Source: Burkholderia sp. Bp9142
GTDB taxonomy: Bacteria; Pseudomonadota; Gammaproteobacteria; Burkholderiales; Burkholderiaceae
Reading direction: 5' to 3'
Length of the DNA stretch: 64,000 nucleotides
NCBI RefSeq assembly: GCF_003853415.1
Contig: NZ_QTPP01000034.1
Span: 22,442-86,441, forward strand
Shown: positions 16,477 through 24,410 of the stretch, in pieces
How the letters are laid out: each line of letters begins with the position of its first letter
Numbering within the stretch: position 1 is the stretch's first letter
Position numbers and translations under genes: made by a program
Notes under the pieces: generated by a model
Database searches by the model: none
Seen by the model: the letters and a program-made list of their open reading frames with translations, nothing else
What the model was told of the DNA's origin: nothing

Positions 16477-17523
16477 ATGACGACCGCCGCCTCCCTGCCC
16501 GTCGTCGCGCTGACGCTCGGCGACCCCGCCGGCATCGGCGCCGAGCTGATCGCGAAACTGCTCGCGCGGCCCGACGCGACGTCCCGCGCGAACCTCGTGC
16601 TGATCGGCGACCGCTGGCTGTGGGAAGCCGGCCAGCGCGTCGCCGGCGTGACGGTCGACGTCGAGCCCGTCGCATCGCTCACCGCCGTGCGCGGCCGGCC
16701 GTCCACCGCGCGCGCCGCGTTCGTTGCGGTCGGCACGATCGATCCCGCGCAGGTCACCGTCGGCCAGCCCGGCGCGGCGGGCGGCCGCTCGACGCTGACC
16801 GTGCTCGACCAGTGCCTCGACGCCGCGCTCGCCGGCGACATCGACGCGATCTGCTTCGCGCCGCTGAACAAGTACGCGATGAAGCTCGGCGGGCTCAAGC
16901 ACGACGACGAGCTGCACCACTTCGCCGCCGCGCTCGACGTGACCGGCTACTTCTGCGAATTCAACACGCTCGGCGAGCTGTGGACCGCGCGGATCTCGTC
17001 GCATATTCCACTGAAGGACGCGGCGGCCCAACTGAGTGTCGAGCGCATCGAACAGGCCTCCGAACTGATCTACCGGTCGCTGCTCGCGAACGGCGTCACG
17101 GCGCCGAAGGTCGCGATCGCCGCGTTCAACCCGCATGGCGGCGACGGCGGCAGCTGCGGCCGCGAGGAAGTCGACATCATCGAGCCGGCGGTACGCAAGC
17201 TGCAGTCGCGCGACTGGCCGACCGACACGCCGTTCCACGGCCCGTTCCCCGCCGACACGATCTTCCTGAAGGCGCAGGCCGGCGACTACCAGGCGATCGT
17301 CACGATGTACCACGACCAGGGGCAGATCGCGATCAAGCTGCTGGGCTTCTCGCGCGGCGTGACCGTGCAGGGCGGGCTGCCCGTGCCGATCACGACGCCC
17401 GCGCACGGCACCGCGTACGACATCGCGGGGCGCGGCAGCGCCGACGTCGGCGCGACCTGGCAGGCGCTGCAGATCGCGTGCCGGATGGGCGCCGCGCGCC
17501 GCACCCCCACCGTTTCGGCGTGA
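16477..17523 (+). CDS. PdxA/PdxA2-family NAD-dependent dehydrogenase
   Basis: 348 residues. Family signature TLGDPAGIGAEL at the N-terminus; metal-ligand histidines appear in FNPHGGDGG and in PAHGTAYDIAG. The ribosome site GGAGACACCCC precedes the ATG. The PdxA2 branch acts on non-vitamin substrates: 4-phospho-threonate/erythronate together with a DUF1537 kinase, or a cis-dihydrodiol as in TphB. No DUF1537 kinase gene is in this cluster, so the substrate may be unphosphorylated. As first gene of a cluster with an aldonate dehydratase and an aldolase, a sugar-acid dehydrogenase or decarboxylating dehydrogenase role is likely. Confidence 0.83.
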   Translation: MTTAASLPVVALTLGDPAGIGAELIAKLLARPDATSRANLVLIGDRWLWEAGQRVAGVTVDVEPVASLTAVRGRPSTARAAFVAVGTIDPAQVTVGQPGAAGGRSTLTVLDQCLDAALAGDIDAICFAPLNKYAMKLGGLKHDDELHHFAAALDVTGYFCEFNTLGELWTARISSHIPLKDAAAQLSVERIEQASELIYRSLLANGVTAPKVAIAAFNPHGGDGGSCGREEVDIIEPAVRKLQSRDWPTDTPFHGPFPADTIFLKAQAGDYQAIVTMYHDQGQIAIKLLGFSRGVTVQGGLPVPITTPAHGTAYDIAGRGSADVGATWQALQIACRMGAARRTPTVSA

Positions 17524-17573
17524 CGCTCGCACGCCATCCACACACGACAACATCGATTCCTGGAGACACCATC

Positions 17574-18746
17574 ATGAAGATCCGCTCCGTGCGCGCCCGC
17601 GTATTCCAGTGGAAAGGCAAGACCGTCCCGCCGCAGGGCAACTTCTGCTCGAACGCGATGGACCTGCTGTACGCGCCGCAGGAAACCATGAGCACGTTCC
17701 GCTTCCATTCGTGGACGGTCGTCGAAGTCGAGACCGACGACGGCATCGTCGGCCTCGGCAACGTCGCGCTCGCGCCGCACGTCGCGAAGGTGATCGTCGA
17801 CCAGTACCTCGCGCCGCTCGTGATCGGCCAGGACCCGTGGGACTACGAGTACCTGAACCAGCGGATGTACCGCGCGACCCACGCCTGGGGCCGCAAGGGC
17901 ATCGGCATGGCGGCGATCTCGGCGGTCGACATCGCGATCTGGGACATCCTCGGCAAGAGCGTCGGCAAGCCCGTGTTCAAGCTGCTCGGCGGCCGCACCA
18001 AGGAGAAGATCCCCTGCTACTACTCGAAGCTCTATCGCACCGACCTGAAAGAGATGCAGGACGAGGCGCAGCGCTATCTGAAGGAAGGTTTCCGCGCGTT
18101 CAAGATGCGCTTCGGCTACGGGCCCGCGCACGGGCAGCAGGGCGTGGTGGAGAACCTGAAGTCGGTCGCGGCGATCCGCGAGGTGATCGGCTACGACAAC
18201 GACCTGATGCTCGAGTGCTACATGGGCTGGAACCTCGAGTACGCGAAGCGCATCCTGCCGAAGCTCGAGAAATACCAGCCGCGCTGGCTCGAGGAGCCGG
18301 TGATCGCCGACGACATCGACGGCTACGCGGAGCTGAACCAGCTCACGCGCATCCCGATCTCCGGCGGCGAGCACGAGTTCTCGCTGTACGGGTTCAAGCA
18401 GCTGCTGGACCGCAAGGCCGTGTCGGTCGTGCAGTACGACACGAACCGCGTCGGCGGGATCACGATGGCGCACAAGATCAACGCGCTGTGCGAGGCGTAC
18501 AGCGTGCCGGTGATTCCGCATGCGGGCCAGATGCACAACTATCACCTGACGATGAGCACGCTCGCGTCGCCGATGAGCGAATACTTCCCGATGTTCGACG
18601 TCGAGGTCGGCAACGAGCTGTTCTATTACATCTTCGACGGCGAGCCGGTGGCCGAGAACGGCTTCCTGCAACTGCGCGACGACGTGCCGGGCCTCGGTCT
18701 CACGCTGAAGACCGAGTTCCTCGACCAGTTCGACATCGTCGAGTGA
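17574..18746 (+). CDS. Enolase-superfamily sugar-acid dehydratase (rhamnonate dehydratase-like)
   Basis: 390 residues. Mandelate racemase/muconate lactonising fold: N-terminal capping domain to about residue 130, then the barrel. Metal ligands Glu214 (LMLECYMGW), Glu240/241 (WLEEP) and Glu266 (SGGEHE) are present, with catalytic His316 in IPHAGQMHNYH. The second barrel strand carries Lys177-Met-Arg179, not KxK, and the following GYGPAHGQQG resembles the loop of L-rhamnonate dehydratase, where this strand is also atypical. Predicted reaction: dehydration of an aldonate to a 2-keto-3-deoxy acid. The ribosome site TGGAGACACCATC decides the start. The exact sugar acid is unknown. Confidence 0.85.
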   Translation: MKIRSVRARVFQWKGKTVPPQGNFCSNAMDLLYAPQETMSTFRFHSWTVVEVETDDGIVGLGNVALAPHVAKVIVDQYLAPLVIGQDPWDYEYLNQRMYRATHAWGRKGIGMAAISAVDIAIWDILGKSVGKPVFKLLGGRTKEKIPCYYSKLYRTDLKEMQDEAQRYLKEGFRAFKMRFGYGPAHGQQGVVENLKSVAAIREVIGYDNDLMLECYMGWNLEYAKRILPKLEKYQPRWLEEPVIADDIDGYAELNQLTRIPISGGEHEFSLYGFKQLLDRKAVSVVQYDTNRVGGITMAHKINALCEAYSVPVIPHAGQMHNYHLTMSTLASPMSEYFPMFDVEVGNELFYYIFDGEPVAENGFLQLRDDVPGLGLTLKTEFLDQFDIVE

Positions 18747-18754
18747 GGACGGCC

Positions 18755-19672
18755 ATGAACGCACGCTACCAGGGCGTCTTTCCGGTCGCGCCGACGATCT
18801 TCGACGCGCACGGCGCGCTCGACCTCGACGGCCAGCGCCGCTGCCTCGACTTCATGATCGACGCGGGTTCGCACGGCATCTGCATCCACGCGAACTACTC
18901 GGAGCAGTTCGCGCTCGGCGACGACGAACGCGACCTCATCACGCGCACGACGCTCGAGCACGTCGCCGGCCGCGTGCCGGTGATCGTCACGACGTCGCAC
19001 TTCAGCGCGCGGATCTGCGCGGAACGCAACCGCCGCGCGCAGGCGCTCGGCGCCGCGATGGTGATGGTGATGCCGCCGTATCACGGCGCGACGTTCCGCG
19101 TGCCCGAGGCGTCGATCCGCGCGTTCTTCCGCGAGGTCGCCGACGGCCTCGACATTCCGCTGATGATCCAGGACGCGCCCGCGAGCGGCGTCGCGCTGCC
19201 TGCAGCGTTGCTCGCGACGCTCGCGCGCGAGATCGACGCCGTGTCGTACTTCAAGATCGAGACGCCCGGCGCCGCGTCGAAGCTGCGCGAGCTGATCGCG
19301 CTCGGCGGCGACGCGATCGAAGGGCCGTGGGACGGCGAGGAAGGCATCACGCTGCTCGCCGATCTCGATGCCGGCGCGACCGGCGCGATGACGGGCGGCG
19401 GCTATCCGGACGGGATTCGCCGGATCACCGACGCCTATTTCGCCGGCCGCCGCGACGAAGCGTGCGAGCAGTACGCGCGCTGGCTGCCGCTGATCAACTA
19501 CGAAAACCGCCAGTCGGGCTTCCTGACCGCGAAGGCGCTGATGAAGGCAGGCGGCGTGATCGCGTGCGACAAGCCGCGCGCGCCGTGGCCCGAACTGCAC
19601 CCGCAGGTGCGCGCGGGCCTGCTCGACGCGGCGCGGCGGCTCGATCCGCTCGTGCTGCGCTGGGGGCGCTAG
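18755..19672 (+). CDS. DapA-family aldolase/dehydratase for a 2-keto-3-deoxy acid
   Basis: 305 residues, 8 bases after the dehydratase gene. The Schiff-base lysine is Lys167 in SYFKIET. The usual catalytic tyrosine of the YN-P motif is absent: the corresponding strand reads MIQDAPASG. Members lacking this tyrosine include 2-keto-3-deoxy sugar-acid aldolases/dehydratases rather than dihydrodipicolinate synthases. Following an aldonate dehydratase, cleavage or dehydration of a 2-keto-3-deoxyaldonate is the natural role. The product (pyruvate plus aldehyde, or a semialdehyde) cannot be told from sequence. Confidence 0.83.
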   Translation: MNARYQGVFPVAPTIFDAHGALDLDGQRRCLDFMIDAGSHGICIHANYSEQFALGDDERDLITRTTLEHVAGRVPVIVTTSHFSARICAERNRRAQALGAAMVMVMPPYHGATFRVPEASIRAFFREVADGLDIPLMIQDAPASGVALPAALLATLAREIDAVSYFKIETPGAASKLRELIALGGDAIEGPWDGEEGITLLADLDAGATGAMTGGGYPDGIRRITDAYFAGRRDEACEQYARWLPLINYENRQSGFLTAKALMKAGGVIACDKPRAPWPELHPQVRAGLLDAARRLDPLVLRWGR

Positions 19673-19800
19673 ACATCGGATGCACGCGCGACGCGAAAGG
19701 CGTTGCGCGTCGGCGGCCGGCACCTGCCGGCTCGCCAAGGCAAGACGGCGGCCCATCAGAAGGCCGCCGCGGCCGACTAACCAAACTGGATGGAGACACC

Positions 19801-21093
19801 ATGAACCTGTTGAACCCGGCCACCCCGGCCTATGAAGCCGGCGAAGCCATTCCGCGCCGCCGCTGGCTGCGCGTGATTCCGCCGCTGCTGCTCGCCTGCA
19901 TCATTTCGTACATGGACCGCGTGAACATCGCGTTCGCGATGCCGGGCGGGATGAACGCCGATCTCGGCATGGACGCGACGATGGCCGGCCTCGCCGGCGG
20001 CATCTTCTTCTTCGGCTACCTGTTCCTGCAGATCCCCGGCGGCCGGCGCGCGGCGCGCGGCAGCGGCAAGACCTTCATCGCCTGGTCGCTCGTGAGCTGG
20101 GCCGTGCTGTCGGTGCTGACCGGGCTCGTCACGCATACGTGGCAGTTGCTGACGCTGCGCTTCATGCTCGGCGTGGCCGAGGGCGGGATGCTGCCCGTCG
20201 TGCTGACGATGGTCAGCCACTGGTTTCCCGACCGCGAACGCGGCCGCGCGAACGCGATGGTCATCATGTTCGTGCCGCTCGCCGGCATGATCACCGCGCC
20301 GCTGTCCGGCTTCATCCTCGCCGCGTACGACTGGCGTCACCTGTTTTACAGCGCCGGCGCGCTGTCGCTGCTGTGCCTGTTCGCGTGGCTGATGTTCGCC
20401 GACGACAGCCCGGAAACCGCGCGCTGGGTGTCGCCGCGCGAGAAGGCGTACATCCTCGCCGCGCTGCGCGAGGAACAGGCGCGCAAGCAGGCCGCCGGCA
20501 CGCCGGCCGCCGCGTCGTTCGGCGCGATGCTGCGCAACCCGACGATCTGGCTGCTGATCGCGATCAACTTCTGCTATCAGGTCGGCATCTACGGCTATAC
20601 GATGTGGTTGCCGACGCTGCTGAAGAACCTCACGCACGGCGGGATGGGCAAGGTCGGCCTGCTCGCGATGCTGCCGTATGTCGCGATGATGATCGGGATG
20701 TTCGCCACGTCGTATTTGTCTGACCGGACCGGCAAGCGCCGCCTGTTCGTGCTGCTGCCGCTCGTCGGGTTCGCCGCATGCCTCGCGCTGTCGGTGCTCA
20801 CGCATGCGTCGATGATCGTGTCGTTCGCGTTCCTGATCGGCTGCGGCTTCTTCCTGCAGGCAGCGGCCGGCGTGTTCTGGGCGATTCCGCCGAAGCTGTG
20901 CAGCGTCGAGACGGCCGGCAGCGCACGCGGCCTGATCAACGCGCTCGGCAACCTCGGCGGCTTCTGCGGCCCGTATGCGGTCGGCGTGCTGACCCAGCAC
21001 GTGAGCGCGGCCGCCGGCGTGTACAGCCTCGCCGTCACGCTCGCGGTGGCCGGCCTGCTCGCACTGACGCTGCCGACGCGCTGCGAAGACTGA
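19801..21093 (+). CDS. MFS transporter, ACS family (sugar-acid uptake)
   Basis: 430 residues, about 12 membrane helices, start ATG 19801 after TGGAGACACC. It begins with a cytoplasmic RRRWLRVIPPLL segment and has the ACS hallmark SYMDRVNIAFAMPGG. The loop after helix 2 reads GGRRAARGSGK. Embedded in the cluster between the aldolase and beta-propeller genes, it is the likely importer of the pathway substrate, in the manner of GudP/GarP. It is only moderately similar to the ACS transporter at 13804-15090, so not a recent duplicate. Confidence 0.86.
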   Translation: MNLLNPATPAYEAGEAIPRRRWLRVIPPLLLACIISYMDRVNIAFAMPGGMNADLGMDATMAGLAGGIFFFGYLFLQIPGGRRAARGSGKTFIAWSLVSWAVLSVLTGLVTHTWQLLTLRFMLGVAEGGMLPVVLTMVSHWFPDRERGRANAMVIMFVPLAGMITAPLSGFILAAYDWRHLFYSAGALSLLCLFAWLMFADDSPETARWVSPREKAYILAALREEQARKQAAGTPAAASFGAMLRNPTIWLLIAINFCYQVGIYGYTMWLPTLLKNLTHGGMGKVGLLAMLPYVAMMIGMFATSYLSDRTGKRRLFVLLPLVGFAACLALSVLTHASMIVSFAFLIGCGFFLQAAAGVFWAIPPKLCSVETAGSARGLINALGNLGGFCGPYAVGVLTQHVSAAAGVYSLAVTLAVAGLLALTLPTRCED

Positions 21094-21145
21094 CGCGCAC
21101 CGACATCGACGCGCGGACACGCCAACGAAACAACGGAGACACACC

Positions 21146-22093
21146 ATGAACGACATCTTGTTGCTGGTGCAGAAATGCGCCCATACCTTCAGCTTCTACG
21201 ACCTCGAAACGAAAGCCGCGCTCAAGCACGTCGTGCTGCCGAACTTCCCGCACGAGTTCACCGTCGACGTGAACAATCGCTTCGCTTACGTCGGCATCTT
21301 CGGGATCGAGACCGCGTGGTCGCGCGGCCATGACGGCGATCACCGGATCGCCGAGATCGACCTCGTCGAGCGCACGCACACGCGGATGCTCGACCTGTGG
21401 CCGTACTACCGGCCGCACGGGATGGCGAGCGACCGCGACGGCCGGCTGTACGCGATGAGCGAGGCGCACGACATGCTGCTCGTGTTCGACGAGCCGACCC
21501 GGCAGGCCGTGCCGAACATGGCCGTGCCGTCCGGCGGCGTGAAGACCCACCTCGTGACGCTCACGCGCGATGCGAGCCGCGCCTACGGCGTGCACCTGCT
21601 GTCGAACACGGTCACGCAGTTCCATCCGCGGGACGCGACCGTCGCGCCGCGCGCGGTGATGCCCGGCCCGCGCCCCGAAGGCAATGCGCTGTCGAGCGAC
21701 GAGCGCACGCTGTTCGTCGCGAATCGCGGCGACGACACGCTCGTCGAGATCGACACCGGCACGATGACCTGCGGCCGCCGCGTGAAGACGCGCAGCGATC
21801 CGAACCGCATCTACCGCACCAGCGCGCCGGACGGCCGCGACCTGCTGCTGCTGACCAATTCAGGCGAGCGGTCGATCTCGGTGTTCGATGCTCGACAGCT
21901 GGAAGAGATCGAACGCGTCGCGCTGCCCGCGAACCCGACCGCGCTGTCGTTCCATCCGTCGCGGCGCGTCGCGTACGTGTCGTTCCAGGACGACTACGTG
22001 CGCGAGCTCGATCTCGATGCGTGGCGATTCGTCGGCGCATTGCCGACGCTGCGCGAACCGGATGCGTCGTATGTGCTCGCCGGCACGCGCTGA
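21146..22093 (+). CDS. YncE/lactonase-type beta-propeller protein
   Basis: 315 residues without a signal peptide, so cytoplasmic. Repeating blade motifs such as DVNNRFAYVGIFG, SSDERTLFVANRGDD and SFHPSRRVAYVSFQDD mark a six- or seven-bladed propeller of the YncE/6-phosphogluconolactonase-like type. The ribosome site GGAGACACACC precedes the ATG. In a sugar-acid cluster with a COG3618 lactonase, it may be a second lactonase or a binding protein. No catalytic residues can be named with confidence. Confidence 0.75.
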   Translation: MNDILLLVQKCAHTFSFYDLETKAALKHVVLPNFPHEFTVDVNNRFAYVGIFGIETAWSRGHDGDHRIAEIDLVERTHTRMLDLWPYYRPHGMASDRDGRLYAMSEAHDMLLVFDEPTRQAVPNMAVPSGGVKTHLVTLTRDASRAYGVHLLSNTVTQFHPRDATVAPRAVMPGPRPEGNALSSDERTLFVANRGDDTLVEIDTGTMTCGRRVKTRSDPNRIYRTSAPDGRDLLLLTNSGERSISVFDARQLEEIERVALPANPTALSFHPSRRVAYVSFQDDYVRELDLDAWRFVGALPTLREPDASYVLAGTR

Positions 22094-22124
22094 ACGGCAC
22101 GCCGACGCGCCACCGCCGGACGCG

Positions 22125-23027
22125 ATGCCGGCCGCGCTCGTCGACGCGCATCACCACCTGTGGCGGCTCGGCGCCGGTGCGCACTACCCGTGGCTGCAGG
22201 AACGGTACGACCCGGCGCACTTCATGTTCGGCGACTACGCGGCGCTGTGCCGCGATTTCGGCGCGGACGACTACCGGCACGCCGCGCAACGCGCACCGAT
22301 CGTCGCGAGCGTGCACGTCGAGGCCGAACGGGCACGCGACGAAGCGCTCGCGGAAACGCGCTGGCTGCACGAGGTCGCGGCCGCGCACGGGCTGCCGTCG
22401 GCGGTCGTCGCGTGGGTCGACCTGCTGGCCGGCGATGCGCACGAGCGGCTCGCCGAACAGGCCGCGTGGCCGCGCGTGCGCGGCGTGCGGTTCAAGCCGC
22501 GCACCGCTGCGTCGCCGGATGCGGCCGTCGACGGGCCGGGCACGCTGCACGATCCGCGCTGGCCGGCCGCGCTGGAACGCCTGGCCGCGCATGGCCTCAG
22601 CTGGGATCTGCGCGTGCCGTTCTGGCATCTCGGCGACGCGGCCGCGCTGCTGGCCGATGCGCCCGAAGTCGACGTCGTGCTCGAACACGCGGGGCTGCCG
22701 TGGGATCGCTCGGCAGCGGGGCTCGCGCGCTGGCGCAGCGGCATGCAAGCACTGGCCGCCTCGCCGCGCGTGACCGTGAAGATCTCCGAACTCGGCTTGC
22801 GCGATGCGGTGTGGAACGAGGCGGACAACGCGCGGATCATCCGCGACACGATCGCGATATTCGGGTGGCAGCGCTGCCTGTTCGCGAGCAACTTTCCGGT
22901 GGCGGGGTTGCGTGTATCGTATCCCGCGCTGCTGCGTACGTTTGCCCGTGCGATGGCGGACCTCGGCGATGCGGCGCGTCAGGCAATCTGGCACGACAAT
23001 GCAATGCGCGTGTACCGGATTTCGTGA
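22125..23027 (+). CDS. COG3618 amidohydrolase (probable lactonase)
   Basis: 300 residues starting MPAALVDAHHHLW, with the metal HxH motif at once; later segments VVLEHAGLPW and KISELG follow the family. At the position of the barrel-end metal Asp of LigI/fuconolactonase, this protein has Asn256 (FASNFPV), as in one branch of COG3618. That predicts altered or metal-independent chemistry. Members hydrolyse sugar lactones or aromatic lactones. As last gene of the cluster it would open a lactone to give the aldonate dehydrated by the enzyme at 17574. The start at 22125 has a weak ribosome site; coupling to the previous gene is likely. Confidence 0.82.
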   Translation: MPAALVDAHHHLWRLGAGAHYPWLQERYDPAHFMFGDYAALCRDFGADDYRHAAQRAPIVASVHVEAERARDEALAETRWLHEVAAAHGLPSAVVAWVDLLAGDAHERLAEQAAWPRVRGVRFKPRTAASPDAAVDGPGTLHDPRWPAALERLAAHGLSWDLRVPFWHLGDAAALLADAPEVDVVLEHAGLPWDRSAAGLARWRSGMQALAASPRVTVKISELGLRDAVWNEADNARIIRDTIAIFGWQRCLFASNFPVAGLRVSYPALLRTFARAMADLGDAARQAIWHDNAMRVYRIS

Positions 23028-23033
23028 ACGGGC

Positions 23034-23065
23034 TTGACCCGGCCCTTGGGGTCGCCTTTATGCTG
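23034..23065 (+). promoter_or_regulatory. MerR-type promoter with long spacer
   Basis: TTGACC (-35) and TATGCT (-10) are separated by 20 bases, longer than the normal 17, as in MerR-controlled promoters. The inverted pair GACCC/GGGTC lies at the start of the spacer. The predicted transcript begins a few bases before the MerR-ATPase gene at 23100, suggesting autoregulation. Sequence pattern only. Confidence 0.5.
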
Positions 23066-23099
23066 GGTGTCACGAATCGACAGCAGACAGGGGTGACGC

Positions 23100-24122
23100 A
23101 TGGGCAGGTCCACGCTTCGCTTGAGCGCGTCGGCGGCGGCCGCGCGGCTCGGCGTATCGGTCAAGGCGCTGCGGCTCTACGAGCGGCACGGTCTCGTCGC
23201 GCCGGAACGAACGCCGGCGGGTTATCGCGTCTACGACCCTGACGACCTCGCACGCGCGGCCGACGTCGTCGCGCTGCGCGCGCTTGGCCTGAGCCTCGCG
23301 CAGGTCGCGAACGTGCTCGATGGCGACCCGTGCAGTCTGGATGAGGCGCTGGCCTCTCACGAAGCGGCGCTCGACCACGGGATTCAGGATCTCGTCCGCA
23401 AGCTCGACAGGGTGCGCGCGATCCGCGCCGGCCTTGCGCGCAGCCGGATGCCGGCCGACGGGGAACTGACGCGGCTGCTCGGCGACAGTGGAGCCGGCGT
23501 CGCGTTCAACCTGCCATGGCCGTGGGGCGGCGAGTGGTTCGAGTTCCGCGACATCCGCCCGTTGAACTACATCATCGGTTCGCTGGGAAGCGGCAAGACG
23601 CGACTGGCGATGCGGCTCGCCGATGCACTGCCCGGCGCGGTATTCGTGGGGCTCGACCGGCTGGAAAGCGATGGTGTCGCCGCATCGGCCGCGCTGCGCG
23701 CCGATCCGTCGTTGAGCGCGCGTGTCGAGCGCACGACGGCATCGCACGCCGACGCCGGTGCGACACACTCACCGGCGCTGACTGCACTGCTTGCCTGCCT
23801 CGAGTCGAATGGCCCGCGCGCACTGGTCGTGGACATGATCGAACAGGATCTCGACCGGCCCACGCAACAGGCATTGATCGCGTGGCTGCGTGCACGCGCC
23901 GCCGCAGGGGCGCGGCCGCTGTTCCTGATGACGCGTTCGTCGGCGATCCTCGATCTGTCAGCAGTCGGGCCGGATGAAGCGATCATCCTGTGCCCGGCGA
24001 ATCACAGTCCGCCTTCCCGTGTGGCGCCCTACCGTGGTGCGCCCGGATACGAAGCCGTGGCCATGTGCCTGGCGTCGCCCGAGATCCGCGAGCGTGCCGC
24101 CCGACGACCGGAAACGATGTGA
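23100..24122 (+). CDS. MerR-family regulator fused to a P-loop ATPase domain
   Basis: 340 residues. Residues 8-75 form a MerR DNA-binding domain (ARLGVSVKALRLYERHGLV, then GYRVYDPDDL). Residues 80-110 form the expected dimerisation helix. Instead of a short metal-binding tail there is a nucleotide-binding domain: Walker A GSLGSGKT at 160-167, Walker B-like ALVVDMIEQ at 241-249 and a sensor-like LFLMTRS at 274-280. The layout resembles AAA_21/ABC-type ATPases without a clear LSGGQ. ATP binding may therefore control DNA distortion or report ligand state. No metal-binding cysteines are placed as in CueR/MerR. The function is unknown, though the domain calls are firm. Confidence 0.8.
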   Translation: MGRSTLRLSASAAAARLGVSVKALRLYERHGLVAPERTPAGYRVYDPDDLARAADVVALRALGLSLAQVANVLDGDPCSLDEALASHEAALDHGIQDLVRKLDRVRAIRAGLARSRMPADGELTRLLGDSGAGVAFNLPWPWGGEWFEFRDIRPLNYIIGSLGSGKTRLAMRLADALPGAVFVGLDRLESDGVAASAALRADPSLSARVERTTASHADAGATHSPALTALLACLESNGPRALVVDMIEQDLDRPTQQALIAWLRARAAAGARPLFLMTRSSAILDLSAVGPDEAIILCPANHSPPSRVAPYRGAPGYEAVAMCLASPEIRERAARRPETM

Positions 24123-24278
24123 TTCGCTGCGCGGCCCGACCCGCCGGCACGGCGGGGACGCGTGCGCTCCCGCGCGGATAGGGCCGCGTCTCCCGCAGGA
24201 AACCGGCCGCGCACCGACTGGTCAGGCCTGCCTCGCGTACCGTACAAGTCCCAAGCAATTCGACGCTTTTCGGACATC

Positions 24279-24293
24279 GTCAGGATACCTGAC
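24279..24293. promoter_or_regulatory. Palindrome GTCAGG-ATA-CCTGAC upstream of orphan gene
   Basis: A perfect 6-3-6 palindrome about 120 bases before the ATG at 24411 in an otherwise featureless 288-base gap. It looks like an operator half-site pair; the binding protein is unknown, and the adjacent MerR-ATPase is one candidate. Confidence 0.35.
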
Positions 24294-24410
24294 GCAGCCG
24301 CCCTGGCCGGATGGCCAAAATCGCCCGCTGCCGGTCGATCGTGCTTAACATGCAAGGTATCCGAAAGAAATCATTTCCGGTATCGTCCACGCCTGCAGCC
24401 ACTATTTCGC

